Below the pieces are notes generated by a model, which saw only the letters and a list, made by a program, of their open reading frames with translations, was not told where the DNA came from and searched no databases. Below, in pieces: positions 1 to 7,315 of a stretch of DNA of 64,000 nucleotides (positions within the stretch are counted from its first letter, which is position 1; every line of letters begins with the position of its first letter). The stretch spans positions 1 to 64,000 of the forward strand of contig DASYFT010000031.1 in assembly GCA_036498265.1 (NCBI GenBank), in the 5' to 3' direction. A program made the translations under genes and the position numbers. Source of the stretch: Palsa-744 sp036498265. GTDB lineage: Bacteria > Actinomycetota > Thermoleophilia > Solirubrobacterales > Solirubrobacteraceae.

Positions 1-1
1 C

Positions 2-271
2 GATCGCATGACGCCGCTGCGGGTCGAGGGGCGCATCGTCCATCAGCTCGGCATGCCCTACCACTGGGGTCCCAACGGCTACGCGCGCGGGGACTCGATG
101 AACGAGCTCTCCGCGATGGCGCTCGACCCGAGCTCCCACATCCAGGAGGTCAAGGCGCTGACGGTCGACATCCAGCCGGGGCGGCGCCCCAGAGGCCGAG
201 CCCGTCTTGATCTGGTTCAGGAGTATCGCCGGCGCGCCGGCATCACTGAGCGCACGGGGATGAAGGCGTGA
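2..271 (+). CDS. fdhA: Formate dehydrogenase alpha subunit, C-terminal end (copy 1, partial)
   Basis: Only the last ~89 residues are present and the gene enters from the left edge. They align by eye with the C-terminus of the complete alpha subunit ending at 13069. Shared elements are a 'HQLGMPYHWG' stretch (HQVGLPYHWG in the second copy), a GDS-NEL block, and the tail 'PGRRPRGRARLDLV' followed by an EYRRRAG ending. This is the molydopterin-dinucleotide-binding domain of the FdnG/FdhA family, which oxidises formate to CO2 at a Mo/W-bis-MGD centre. The stop overlaps the GTG start of the next gene (GTGA), so it is translationally coupled to the ferredoxin subunit. The cluster-binding N-terminus and the Sec/Cys position lie outside the window, so it cannot be said whether this copy also uses selenocysteine. 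Confidence 0.9.
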   Translation, partial: DRMTPLRVEGRIVHQLGMPYHWGPNGYARGDSMNELSAMALDPSSHIQEVKALTVDIQPGRRPRGRARLDLVQEYRRRAGITERTGMKA

Positions 272-1164
272 GCGCCAGCGAGCACCGGCTGCTCGAGGTG
301 CTGCTCGCCGACGGCGATCCGGCCCGCGCCAGCGGTCACCGGGATCCGCCGCCGCGGATGGGCTTCTTCACCGACACGTCGGTCTGCATCGGCTGCAAGG
401 CGTGCGAGGTCGCTTGCAAGGAGTGGAACGGGGTTCCCGAGGACGGCCTCAACTGGACCGGCGACTCCCACGACAACACCGGTGGACTCGGCGCAGACAC
501 CTGGCGGCATGTCGCGTTCATCGAGCAGCGGCTGCCGGTCGGTCGACACGAGCCCAACTTCCAGCGCGACGGAGACGGGTTCCGCTGGCTGATGGCCTCC
601 GACGTATGCAAGCACTGCACCCACGCTGCCTGCCTGGACGTCTGCCCGACCGGCGCGATCTTCCGTTCCGAGTTCGGCACCGTTGTCGTCCAGGCCGACG
701 TCTGCAACGGCTGCGGCTACTGCATCCCCGCCTGTCCCTATGGCGTGCTCGACAGGCGCGGCACTACCGCCGAAGCCGGTGGTCAAGACGGACGGATCTT
801 CAAGTGCACGCTGTGCTACGACCGCCTGCAGGTCGGCCAGGAACCCGCCTGCGCAAAGGCGTGTCCGACCGACTCGATCCAATTCGGCGTGCTCGACGAG
901 CTCCGCGAGCGCGCCGGACATCGGGTCGATCAGCTCCACCAGACGGGCGTGGTCGAGGCGCGACTCTACGGTCACGACCCGGGCGACGGCGTCGGCGGCG
1001 ACGGTGCGTTCTTCCTGTTGCTCGACGAGCCGGAGGTCTACGGCCTGCCGCCAGATCCGGTCGTGACCACCCGTGACCTCCCGCGGATGTGGCGGCAGGT
1101 GGCGTTGGCAGCCGGCGGTCTGCTGGCGATCGGCGTCGTCTCGATCGCCGGGGCTGGGCGATGA
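268..1164 (+). CDS. fdhB: Formate dehydrogenase beta subunit, four-cluster ferredoxin (copy 1)
   Basis: This 298-aa protein carries electrons from the alpha subunit toward the membrane. Four cysteine sets are visible: CIGCKACEVAC near residue 45, CKHCTHAACLDVCPTG near 113, CNGCGYCIPACPYG near 149, and CTLCYD with CAKACPTDS near 190-210. This is the FdnH/HybA/NrfC layout for four [4Fe-4S] clusters. The C-terminus contains PEVYGLPPDP and then a hydrophobic stretch (ALAAGGLLAIGVVSIAGAG) that looks like a membrane anchor. The GTG start at 268 overlaps the alpha-subunit stop and the TGA overlaps the next ATG. It has a ~27-residue N-terminal extension before the first cluster. No Tat signal is seen, so it probably works on the cytoplasmic face. 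Confidence 0.92.
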   Translation: MSASEHRLLEVLLADGDPARASGHRDPPPRMGFFTDTSVCIGCKACEVACKEWNGVPEDGLNWTGDSHDNTGGLGADTWRHVAFIEQRLPVGRHEPNFQRDGDGFRWLMASDVCKHCTHAACLDVCPTGAIFRSEFGTVVVQADVCNGCGYCIPACPYGVLDRRGTTAEAGGQDGRIFKCTLCYDRLQVGQEPACAKACPTDSIQFGVLDELRERAGHRVDQLHQTGVVEARLYGHDPGDGVGGDGAFFLLLDEPEVYGLPPDPVVTTRDLPRMWRQVALAAGGLLAIGVVSIAGAGR

Positions 1165-2180
1165 GCGATGCTGCGGTCACCCGAGATGGACTGGCGGGGG
1201 TGCGCCCCGGAAGAGAAGCGCGGATTTGGTCTGGCCCGGCTGTCGGGCCGGGCCAGACCAGCCAGGACCCTCGCGGCAGGACGGAAACCGCGCGGCCACG
1301 TGAGGCCGCCGCCGAGTCCTACTACGGCAAGCCGATCATCAACCCACCGGTTTGGGCCGAGCGCGAGATCGCCGGGTACCTCTTCACCGGTGGCCTGGCC
1401 GGCGCCTCATCGATTCTCGCCGCCGTGGCGGATGTCTCGGACCGACCGCGGCTCGCGCGTCGATCCCGCCTGTGCGCGAGCGCCGCGGTCAGCATCTCGT
1501 TCGCGGCGCTGATCAAGGACCTTGGCCGACCGGCGCGGTTCATCAACATGCTGCGCGTAATCAAGCCGACCTCCCCGATGAGCGTCGGCACCTGGGTGCT
1601 GTCGGCCTACGCGCCGCTCAACTACCTCGCGAGCGCGACTGACGTCGCCGGCAGGGCCACGGGCAGCGGTCGCACCGCCGGGCTCGGCGCTGGGGTGCTG
1701 GGATCGTTTGTCGCCTCCTACACGGGCGCGCTGGTCGCGAACACAGCCGTTCCGGCTTGGCACGAGGGTCACAGAGAACTGCCTCTGTTGTTCGCGAGCT
1801 CCGCCGCCGCTGCTGCCGGGGGCTACGGACTGATCGCCGCGCCGCGGCATGAGAACGCGCCCGCGGCCCGGATGGCGGTGCTCGGCGCAGCGGGTGAGCT
1901 TGCCGCCGAACTCGCGCTGGAGCGACGCTTGGGTCCGATCGCGGAGACTCTCAACACCGGTGTCGCCGGGCGCCGGCTGCGCGCCGCCAGGCTCCTGACA
2001 CTGGCGGGTGCGGCGAGCGCCGCGACGGTCGCCCGTCACAGCCGGTTCGGTGCCGTCCTCGGCGGCGGTGCCCTCCTGGGCTCCTCCTTGTTGGCCCGCC
2101 TCGCGATCTTCGCGGCTGGGATGCAATCGGCCCAGGACCCCAAATACACGGTGCAGCTGCAGCGTGAGCGGGGTCATTGA
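1161..2180 (+). CDS. nrfD: NrfD/PsrC-like membrane subunit of formate dehydrogenase (copy 1)
   Basis: This 339-aa polytopic protein is the probable quinone-reducing membrane subunit. After a ~60-residue polar N-terminus comes YYGKPIINPPVW, the characteristic entry motif of this family, and then about eight hydrophobic segments. The segment before 'IKDLGRPARFINMLRV' and the conserved 'SPMSVGTWVL' are typical of NrfD-like proteins. The ATG at 1161 gives an ATGA overlap with the ferredoxin gene; a longer frame opens at 1089 but would overlap the upstream gene by 76 nt. The C-terminal AQDPKYTV motif recurs in the second copy. NrfD proteins carry no heme and exchange electrons between iron-sulfur subunits and quinone; some are proposed to couple this to ion movement. 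Confidence 0.88.
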   Translation: MSDAAVTRDGLAGVRPGREARIWSGPAVGPGQTSQDPRGRTETARPREAAAESYYGKPIINPPVWAEREIAGYLFTGGLAGASSILAAVADVSDRPRLARRSRLCASAAVSISFAALIKDLGRPARFINMLRVIKPTSPMSVGTWVLSAYAPLNYLASATDVAGRATGSGRTAGLGAGVLGSFVASYTGALVANTAVPAWHEGHRELPLLFASSAAAAAGGYGLIAAPRHENAPAARMAVLGAAGELAAELALERRLGPIAETLNTGVAGRRLRAARLLTLAGAASAATVARHSRFGAVLGGGALLGSSLLARLAIFAAGMQSAQDPKYTVQLQRERGH

Positions 2181-2393
2181 GAGCCAGTCGGCGACGATCC
2201 GCAGGTCCGAGACAAACGCGGCCATCGCCGACGCACGCGCCTCCGGGTTCGGACCCGCGGATCGCGGATGGGTGCGTGGTCAGCATCACGCGTCCGGCGA
2301 GGTCGCTATCGAGCGGACGGGCGCGGTTCCGGGCACACGAACCGACGGGCCGAGCAGCGCCTGCGTCGCGACCGCGGCGGATCGCGCAGACAG

Positions 2394-2498
2394 CGCGAGG
2401 TGGACGGCTACTTCAACAACGACTGGGAGGAATTCGCGCCGCGCAACGCGCTCACTCTCGCCGGGTTTCTCGGCGTTCCTCGTCGCCGTCATCGCTGA
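2394..2498 (+). pseudogene. Remnant of a DUF72 (YecE-like) protein C-terminus
   Basis: In the otherwise empty convergent gap after the NrfD gene, one plus-strand frame encodes GYFNNDWEEFAPRNALTLAG followed by FLG and a stop. This resembles the C-terminal 'YFNND-(x)-G/EFAP-NA--L---L' signature of DUF72 proteins. The rest of the ~250-aa family is absent upstream: the same frame reads only arginine-rich, uncharacteristic sequence. It also overlaps the 3' end of the cytochrome b gene on the other strand by ~47 bp. I infer a decayed gene end left by a rearrangement that joined the two respiratory operons. The match rests on a short motif recalled by eye. Confidence 0.45.
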
Positions 2499-3891
2499 GC
2501 CCGACGGTCGCGAAGCTGCCGTCGGCTCGCCGGACGACGACTTCGCCCTGCCAGTCACGCAGCGGGTGGACGCCGCTGCGCTGCAGAGCTCGGCAGGCGC
2601 TCCGCGTCGCGAAGAAGACGATCACCGGAAGCACCCAGACGCCGATCCGCCAGAAGTGAATCTGGGCTGTGTAGGAGATGTCGAGCCGGTAGAAGAGCCG
2701 GTCGGTCGAGCCGACCGCGAAGATGATCACGACCCAGCTCAGGAATGCGGCCCCGATCGCGGTCCGCAGGGGCCGGTCGCGGGGGCGATCGAGCAGATCG
2801 TGCCGGCGGCGGTCGCGCGTGAACCATCGCTCCAGTGCCGGCCAGCTGTACATCGCTGCGAATACGATCAGCGGGAAGAGCGCACCGCCCCAGAAGGGAT
2901 TGGGGATGATCGTGTGACCGTTGATCGTCGGTTCGAAGTTCGGCATCAGCCGCAGGGCGCCAATCAGCCAGCCGATGTACCAGTCGGGCTGGGCCCCGTT
3001 CTCGGACAGGTAGGTGTGATAAGGGCCCCACTGCCAGATCGGGTTGATCTGGATCAGCCCTCCGACCAGGAAGAGCACCGCGGCGACCGCCAGCGCGAGC
3101 CCGATCGAGCGCAGCGCGTAGGCGGGCCACAGGGGTGTTCCCACGACGTTGCGCTCACGGCGTCCCGGGCCGGGGAACTGGGTGTGGTGCTGGCGCATGA
3201 TCATCGCCAGGTGCATCGTGATCAGCACCGCCAGCGCCACCGGGATCACCAGCACGTGGATGATCTCCAGGCGCGGCAGGAAGACCCGGGAGCCCGGGAA
3301 CTGACCGCCCCAGATCAGAAAGCCGAGCTGCGCTCCCACGAACGGGATCGACAGCGCGACCGAGTAGGCGATCGCGAGCCCCATCCCCGAGAGCAGGTCG
3401 TCCACCAGCGAGTAGCCCGCGAAGCCCTCGAGGATCGCCAGCATCAGCATCGTCAGGCCGATGAAGTAGTTGAGGTCGCGCGGCTTGCGGTAGGCGCCGG
3501 TGAAGAAGATGCGGATCAGGTGAAGGACGATCGCCGCGATGAACACGTCCGCAGCCCAGTGATGGACCTGGCGGATCAACAGCCCGGCGGGCACGTTGAA
3601 GCTCAGGTCGAGCACGGAGCGATAGGCCTCGGACATCTGCTGGCCCTGCAGCAGCTCGTAGGGCCCGCGGTAGATCACCTGCGAGTCGCTGGGGACGTAG
3701 TAGAGCGTCAGGAATACGCCCGTTGCGACGAGCACGATGAACGCGTACAGCGCGATCTCGCCGAGCAGGAATGTCCAGTGGTCGGGGAAGACGTAGCGCA
3801 GCGCCCACCTGATCGCCCGGGATGCCCCGAGCCGTTCTTCGCCCAGGCGCATCGTGCGCTCGAGGCGCCGGTCCCGGCGACCCAGGGTCAC
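2452..3891 (-). CDS. qcrB: Cytochrome b subunit of the quinol:cytochrome c oxidoreductase (bc complex)
   Basis: This 479-aa protein is the quinol-oxidising membrane core. Heme-ligand helices are visible as RQVHHWAADVFIAAIVLHLIRI and LEIIHVLVIPVALAVLITMHL, each with two spaced histidines. The quinol-site motif appears as PDWY (GAQPDWYIGWL) in place of PEWY, a known variant. Fused b- and subunit-IV-like parts give about eight to nine membrane helices. The GTG at 3891 is preferred because GGAGGG lies 6-8 nt upstream on the coding strand; an in-frame ATG at 3930 and an ORF start at 4014 are also possible but would extend it with low-complexity Arg-rich sequence. It is the last gene of the bc/oxidase operon, downstream of the Rieske gene. 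Confidence 0.93.
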   Translation of the reverse strand: MTLGRRDRRLERTMRLGEERLGASRAIRWALRYVFPDHWTFLLGEIALYAFIVLVATGVFLTLYYVPSDSQVIYRGPYELLQGQQMSEAYRSVLDLSFNVPAGLLIRQVHHWAADVFIAAIVLHLIRIFFTGAYRKPRDLNYFIGLTMLMLAILEGFAGYSLVDDLLSGMGLAIAYSVALSIPFVGAQLGFLIWGGQFPGSRVFLPRLEIIHVLVIPVALAVLITMHLAMIMRQHHTQFPGPGRRERNVVGTPLWPAYALRSIGLALAVAAVLFLVGGLIQINPIWQWGPYHTYLSENGAQPDWYIGWLIGALRLMPNFEPTINGHTIIPNPFWGGALFPLIVFAAMYSWPALERWFTRDRRRHDLLDRPRDRPLRTAIGAAFLSWVVIIFAVGSTDRLFYRLDISYTAQIHFWRIGVWVLPVIVFFATRSACRALQRSGVHPLRDWQGEVVVRRADGSFATVGLSDDGDEERRETRRE

Positions 3892-3946
3892 CGCTGTCCC
3901 TCCGGACGAGGGGCGCCTCGCAGCGACCATCTCTCCGGCGCGATGC

Positions 3947-4984
3947 TCATGACTGGCTGCGCCGCACGCTCCACCACGACGGGCCGATGTCCTCGTGGAA
4001 GCCCGCGGCGGCACGCAGGTTCCCTTCCCCGTCGATCATCAGCGGCAGCTGCGGGAGCGCCCGCCCCGCCGGGCCGAACATGAGCCGCCCGCCTTCGCCC
4101 GGCGAGAAGGTCGAGTAGTGGCACGGGCAGGTGAAGGCCGGTCCCACGCTCGTCGGCTGGTAGGTCGGGTAGCGGTACAGCGAGATCGCGCAGCCGGCGT
4201 GCGGGCAGATCTTCGAGTACGCGAGGATCCCCTCGGGTGCCCACGCGCGGCGTGGGGCAGGCAGGTGGATCAGGTCGGGGGGCAGCTTCACGACGAGCAG
4301 GCCGGAGCCGAACGCGTCCGGTTCACCGTGCTCCGGCAGCGCGTTGTAGAAGGCGCCGATCTGCACGTCCGCGGCGCTGTAGGGCCTGCCCTGGTCATCC
4401 ACCAGGCGAACGCCGCGCCGCCACGGCGTCTGGTGGATCGCGTCGAGGTCGGGGCCGAGCGAGGCGAGCGGTGTCACCGCCGCGGTGAGCACGCCCGCGC
4501 CCGCCAGCCCGGCGGCGCCGGCGAGCAGGGCTCGGCGGGAGATGCCCTCGCCGCCTGACTCCACGATCTCGATCACCTCCCCGAGCTCCTCCTCGTCGAG
4601 CAGAACGCCGCGCTCCTCGACGCTCGTCTCCTGGGGCACCACGGCCTTGCCCGCGACGATCGCCGCCGCCGCCACGAGTGCCAGGGCACCGCCGAGGGCG
4701 ATGCCGAGCAGCTGCGTGCTGGCCCCCGCCGCCACGTAGACGACCGTGAAGCCGAACGCGAACACGCCTGCGCAGACCAGCAGGAGCGCCACGAGCGCCT
4801 CGGCGCGCCGGTTGCGCGGAAGCTCCCGCCTCGACGGATCCTCGCCCTTCCGAGCCGTCGTCGGGATCGCCCGCGCGCGCCGTCGGGCGAACGCGGCGCG
4901 CACGGCGCGAGCCGTCAGCAGCGCCGCGATCATCGATGCCAGGCGCCGCAGGTTGCCACGGCGCGCCTGGTGCTCGTCGTTCAT
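3947..4984 (-). CDS. qcrA: Rieske [2Fe-2S] protein of the bc complex
   Basis: This 345-aa protein passes electrons from quinol to cytochrome c. The cluster ligands are seen as CPHAGC and CPCHYSTF in the C-terminal domain (about residues 270-310), spaced as in Rieske folds. The N-terminal half is an actinobacterial-type extension: a basic segment, two hydrophobic helices (ALVALLLVCAGVFAFGFTVV and LGIALGGALALVAAAAIVAG), an acidic stretch, and a third helix near residues 160-185 following 'ISRRALLAG', which resembles a Tat-type signal anchor. The ATG at 4984 has GGGAG ~7 nt upstream. It lies between the diheme cytochrome c and cytochrome b genes, the usual qcrCAB order. Confidence 0.92.
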   Translation of the reverse strand: MNDEHQARRGNLRRLASMIAALLTARAVRAAFARRRARAIPTTARKGEDPSRRELPRNRRAEALVALLLVCAGVFAFGFTVVYVAAGASTQLLGIALGGALALVAAAAIVAGKAVVPQETSVEERGVLLDEEELGEVIEIVESGGEGISRRALLAGAAGLAGAGVLTAAVTPLASLGPDLDAIHQTPWRRGVRLVDDQGRPYSAADVQIGAFYNALPEHGEPDAFGSGLLVVKLPPDLIHLPAPRRAWAPEGILAYSKICPHAGCAISLYRYPTYQPTSVGPAFTCPCHYSTFSPGEGGRLMFGPAGRALPQLPLMIDGEGNLRAAAGFHEDIGPSWWSVRRSQS

Positions 4985-4995
4985 GCCTTCTCCCT

Positions 4996-5958
4996 TCAAT
5001 CCGTCCGCTCGCCGATCAGCCGGGCGACGATCACCATCGAGAGGAACGCGAGGAACCAGGCGACCATGCCCTCGGGGATCGGGCCCAGGTTCGATATGCC
5101 CCAGCCGCCCCTGTCCGACGGCGCGCGCGTCCACAGCACGTAGCGCGCGACCGAGTCGAGCGCGTGCTGGTCGAGCTGCTTGGAGTCGAAGTGCGGCATC
5201 ACGTATGGGCCCATCCGGACCGCCTCCGCAACCTGCTGCGGTGTCGCGCTCTGCAGTTCCGGGACAACGGCACCGATCGTCAGGCCGCCCCGCCCGACGA
5301 TCTGATGGCATCCCGCGCAATCGAGCGTGAAGTCGTGAAGGCCGAGAGCGAGGTCGCCCGCCGCGGCATCGGCTGTCGGCGCGGGGGGCCCTCCGAAGGA
5401 GCTCACGAAGGCCACCAGCGCGCGGATCCGAGCGGGCGAGTACAGAGGCGTGGTTCGGAGGGGCTCCTCGTGCGGGTTCTCGAGCGGCATCCGGCCGGTC
5501 GACAGGTAGAAGTCGACGGGTCCCGCGCCGACGCCGATCAGCGATGGCGCCATCCGGGTGCGGCCCTTCAGGTCCAGGCCGTGGCAGGACGAGCACCCCT
5601 CCGCGTAGAGGCTCCGGCCTTCGGCAAGCAATGCGGGCGAGCTCGGAGTGGGCACCGTGCGTTCGCCCGGAGCCGGCGCCTCGGGTAGCTTGCTGCGGCC
5701 GGTTCCCGGTGGCTCCGGCGCGGCCGCCGGAGCCGACACGCCGCCCGTCGCGGCCGCGGGGGATACGGATCCGGCCGGAGCCGAGACCGCGCGCGGCCCC
5801 GCCGCCGGGGATCCGGATGCGGCGCCGTTGGCCTGCGGCGAGCGCGGATTGGCCAGGATCAGCAGGGCCGCCGTGCCCGTCAAGAGCGCGGCTGCTCCCC
5901 GCAGCGCCCGCGGCGTCCGCGCCCGGCGCGTGAGCCAGCGACGCGCGAGTCCGCTCAT
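4996..5958 (-). CDS. qcrC: Membrane-anchored diheme cytochrome c of the bc complex
   Basis: This 320-aa protein has two c-type heme motifs, CSSCH and CAGCH, in two cytochrome c domains (about residues 110-190 and 200-285). An N-terminal hydrophobic segment after basic residues (GAAALLTGTAALLILAN) would export it. A Pro/Ala-rich linker follows. The C-terminus ends with a membrane helix (GMVAWFLAFLSMVIVARLIG). This matches QcrC of actinobacterial bc complexes, which passes electrons directly to the oxidase. The ATG at 5958 overlaps the stop of the upstream CtaG-like gene (ATGA). The long Pro/Ala region (about residues 45-95) is unusually rich in APxxGxxxPA repeats. Confidence 0.9.
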   Translation of the reverse strand: MSGLARRWLTRRARTPRALRGAAALLTGTAALLILANPRSPQANGAASGSPAAGPRAVSAPAGSVSPAAATGGVSAPAAAPEPPGTGRSKLPEAPAPGERTVPTPSSPALLAEGRSLYAEGCSSCHGLDLKGRTRMAPSLIGVGAGPVDFYLSTGRMPLENPHEEPLRTTPLYSPARIRALVAFVSSFGGPPAPTADAAAGDLALGLHDFTLDCAGCHQIVGRGGLTIGAVVPELQSATPQQVAEAVRMGPYVMPHFDSKQLDQHALDSVARYVLWTRAPSDRGGWGISNLGPIPEGMVAWFLAFLSMVIVARLIGERTD

Positions 5959-6887
5959 CGCCGTGGCTCCCCAACCACCACCCGCGGCGGCGTCGACTCT
6001 GCTCGCACGGCGTCGGCTCGCAGGCCCTCGGCTCGGTTGGCCCGCGCTCGCGGCGCGTGCCTTTCCCGGGCGGCCTGACGGCGCTCCTCGCCGATCAAGG
6101 ACGCCATCGCCAGGCGCAGGCCGATCGCGATCATGAAGGAGCTGCCGCCGACCCACATGATCGCCCCCGCCTGCTGCTGGTCGTCGACGGCCGAGATGCC
6201 GAGCGCCCTGGCCGGCGCGGCGTAGTCCGGATAGGCGAGCGACGGCGCGCGGTTCAGGTAGGCGCCCACGAGCGCCATCGACGGCATCGCGGCGAGCAGG
6301 TACACCAGGCGGCCGAGCCCGCCCAGGCGATGCGCCGGCGAGGGATCGCCGTCGAGCAGCGGCCACCAGAACAGCAGGCCCGCGCCGAGGAAGAGCGCGT
6401 GCTCGACCACGTGCACCAGCGGATGGCGGATTGTGGACTGGTAGAAGAGCGGCACGTGCGTGGCGAGCACCGCGGCGCTGAACACGGCAAGGCACACGGG
6501 TGGGTTGATCAACGGCCGCGACCCGGCGAGCAGGCGCATCAATCGCGCGCGGCCCTGCCGGCCCAGGAGGCTGAGGGCCAGGATCAGGGGACGCCCCTCC
6601 AGCAGCAGCAGCGGCGCGAGCAGCAGCAGCAGCATGTGCTGGAGCATGTGCACCGACAGCAGGCGCTGGTCATAGGTGTCGATGCCCGACTGGAGGGCCA
6701 GCACGATCACGCCCAGCCCCGAGAGGAACGAGACCGTCCGCCAGGCCGGCCAGCGCACGCCTGTGCGGATCACGCCCCACAGGTAGGCGCCGGCGCAACC
6801 GACCCCGGCGGCGTCGACTCCCCAGGCCGGCGACCAATGCCCTCCCAGCAGAGATGGGATGGTCGGGGCCGCGGCAAGCACCGTCAC
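5955..6887 (-). CDS. ctaG: CtaG-like cytochrome c oxidase assembly protein
   Basis: This 310-aa polytopic protein resembles the caa3-type CtaG family of oxidase assembly factors. Its first recognisable block includes 'QRLLSVHMLQHMLLLLLAPL', whose His/Met-rich LSVHMLQHM motif is typical and may bind copper. Further helices include LVHVVEHALFLGAGLLFWWPLL and an IMWVGGSSFMI helix near the C-terminus. The final ~40 residues are Arg/Ala-rich and probably cytoplasmic. The start is GTG at 6887, overlapping the preceding stop (GTGA); a second in-frame GTG lies at 6881. The gene sits between the small membrane protein and the cytochrome c gene in the oxidase operon, as expected for an assembly factor. 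Confidence 0.85.
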   Translation of the reverse strand: MTVLAAAPTIPSLLGGHWSPAWGVDAAGVGCAGAYLWGVIRTGVRWPAWRTVSFLSGLGVIVLALQSGIDTYDQRLLSVHMLQHMLLLLLAPLLLLEGRPLILALSLLGRQGRARLMRLLAGSRPLINPPVCLAVFSAAVLATHVPLFYQSTIRHPLVHVVEHALFLGAGLLFWWPLLDGDPSPAHRLGGLGRLVYLLAAMPSMALVGAYLNRAPSLAYPDYAAPARALGISAVDDQQQAGAIMWVGGSSFMIAIGLRLAMASLIGEERRQAARERHAPRARANRAEGLRADAVRAESTPPRVVVGEPRR

Positions 6888-7315
6888 GTTCCGCGCTCCG
6901 CGTCCGGCTCTTCTGCCGCCGGCCGCTTCTCGGCGCGCTCGCGGCTGGCGCGGGCTGCCTGCTCTTCGACGGCCAGCCGCCCGAGGGAGAGGAGCAGCAG
7001 GCCGGCGCCGAAGTAGACGAGGAAGTAGGCCCACGCGAGGCCGAACAGGATCGAGGCGACGGCGATCGCCGCCAGCACGGCGGCGAAGCTGAGATCCGGG
7101 ACGGCCTCGACGCGAGCCGGCCGTGGCTCGGGCGGGCCGCGGCGGATCGCCGCCCGGTGCCTGGCGATCAGGAGGACCCCGGCCAGCACGATCACCAGCA
7201 CCGCGAAGCCGTACTCGGCGATCTGGATTTCGTCGCCGGTCCAGACGGCGTTGACGGCCAGCAGCACCGTCAGGATGCCTGCCCAGGCGAGCACCGGGAT
7301 CGCACCGCCCCTCAC
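6884..7315 (-). CDS. Small membrane protein of the oxidase operon (possible accessory subunit)
   Basis: This 143-aa protein has about four hydrophobic segments: ILTVLLAVNAVWTG, a stretch at GFAVLVIVLAGVLLIA, FAAVLAAIAVASILFGLAWA, and VYFGAGLLLLSLGRLA. It ends in a charged Glu/Arg tail. I do not recognise the family with certainty. Its position directly after subunit I (GTGA overlap at 7312-7315) and before ctaG suggests a subunit IV-like stabiliser or an assembly helper. No copper or heme ligands are evident. It is too short for a classical subunit III (about 200 aa with a 5-7 helix core), so it does not obviously replace the missing subunit III. Confidence 0.7.
   Translation of the reverse strand: MRGGAIPVLAWAGILTVLLAVNAVWTGDEIQIAEYGFAVLVIVLAGVLLIARHRAAIRRGPPEPRPARVEAVPDLSFAAVLAAIAVASILFGLAWAYFLVYFGAGLLLLSLGRLAVEEQAARASRERAEKRPAAEEPDAERGT

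Noticed and set aside
2008..4083. Long plus-strand frame across the nrfD end and cytochrome b
   Set aside because: It reads antisense of qcrB and shows no family motifs. Only the short DUF72-like ending in another frame was kept, as a pseudogene.
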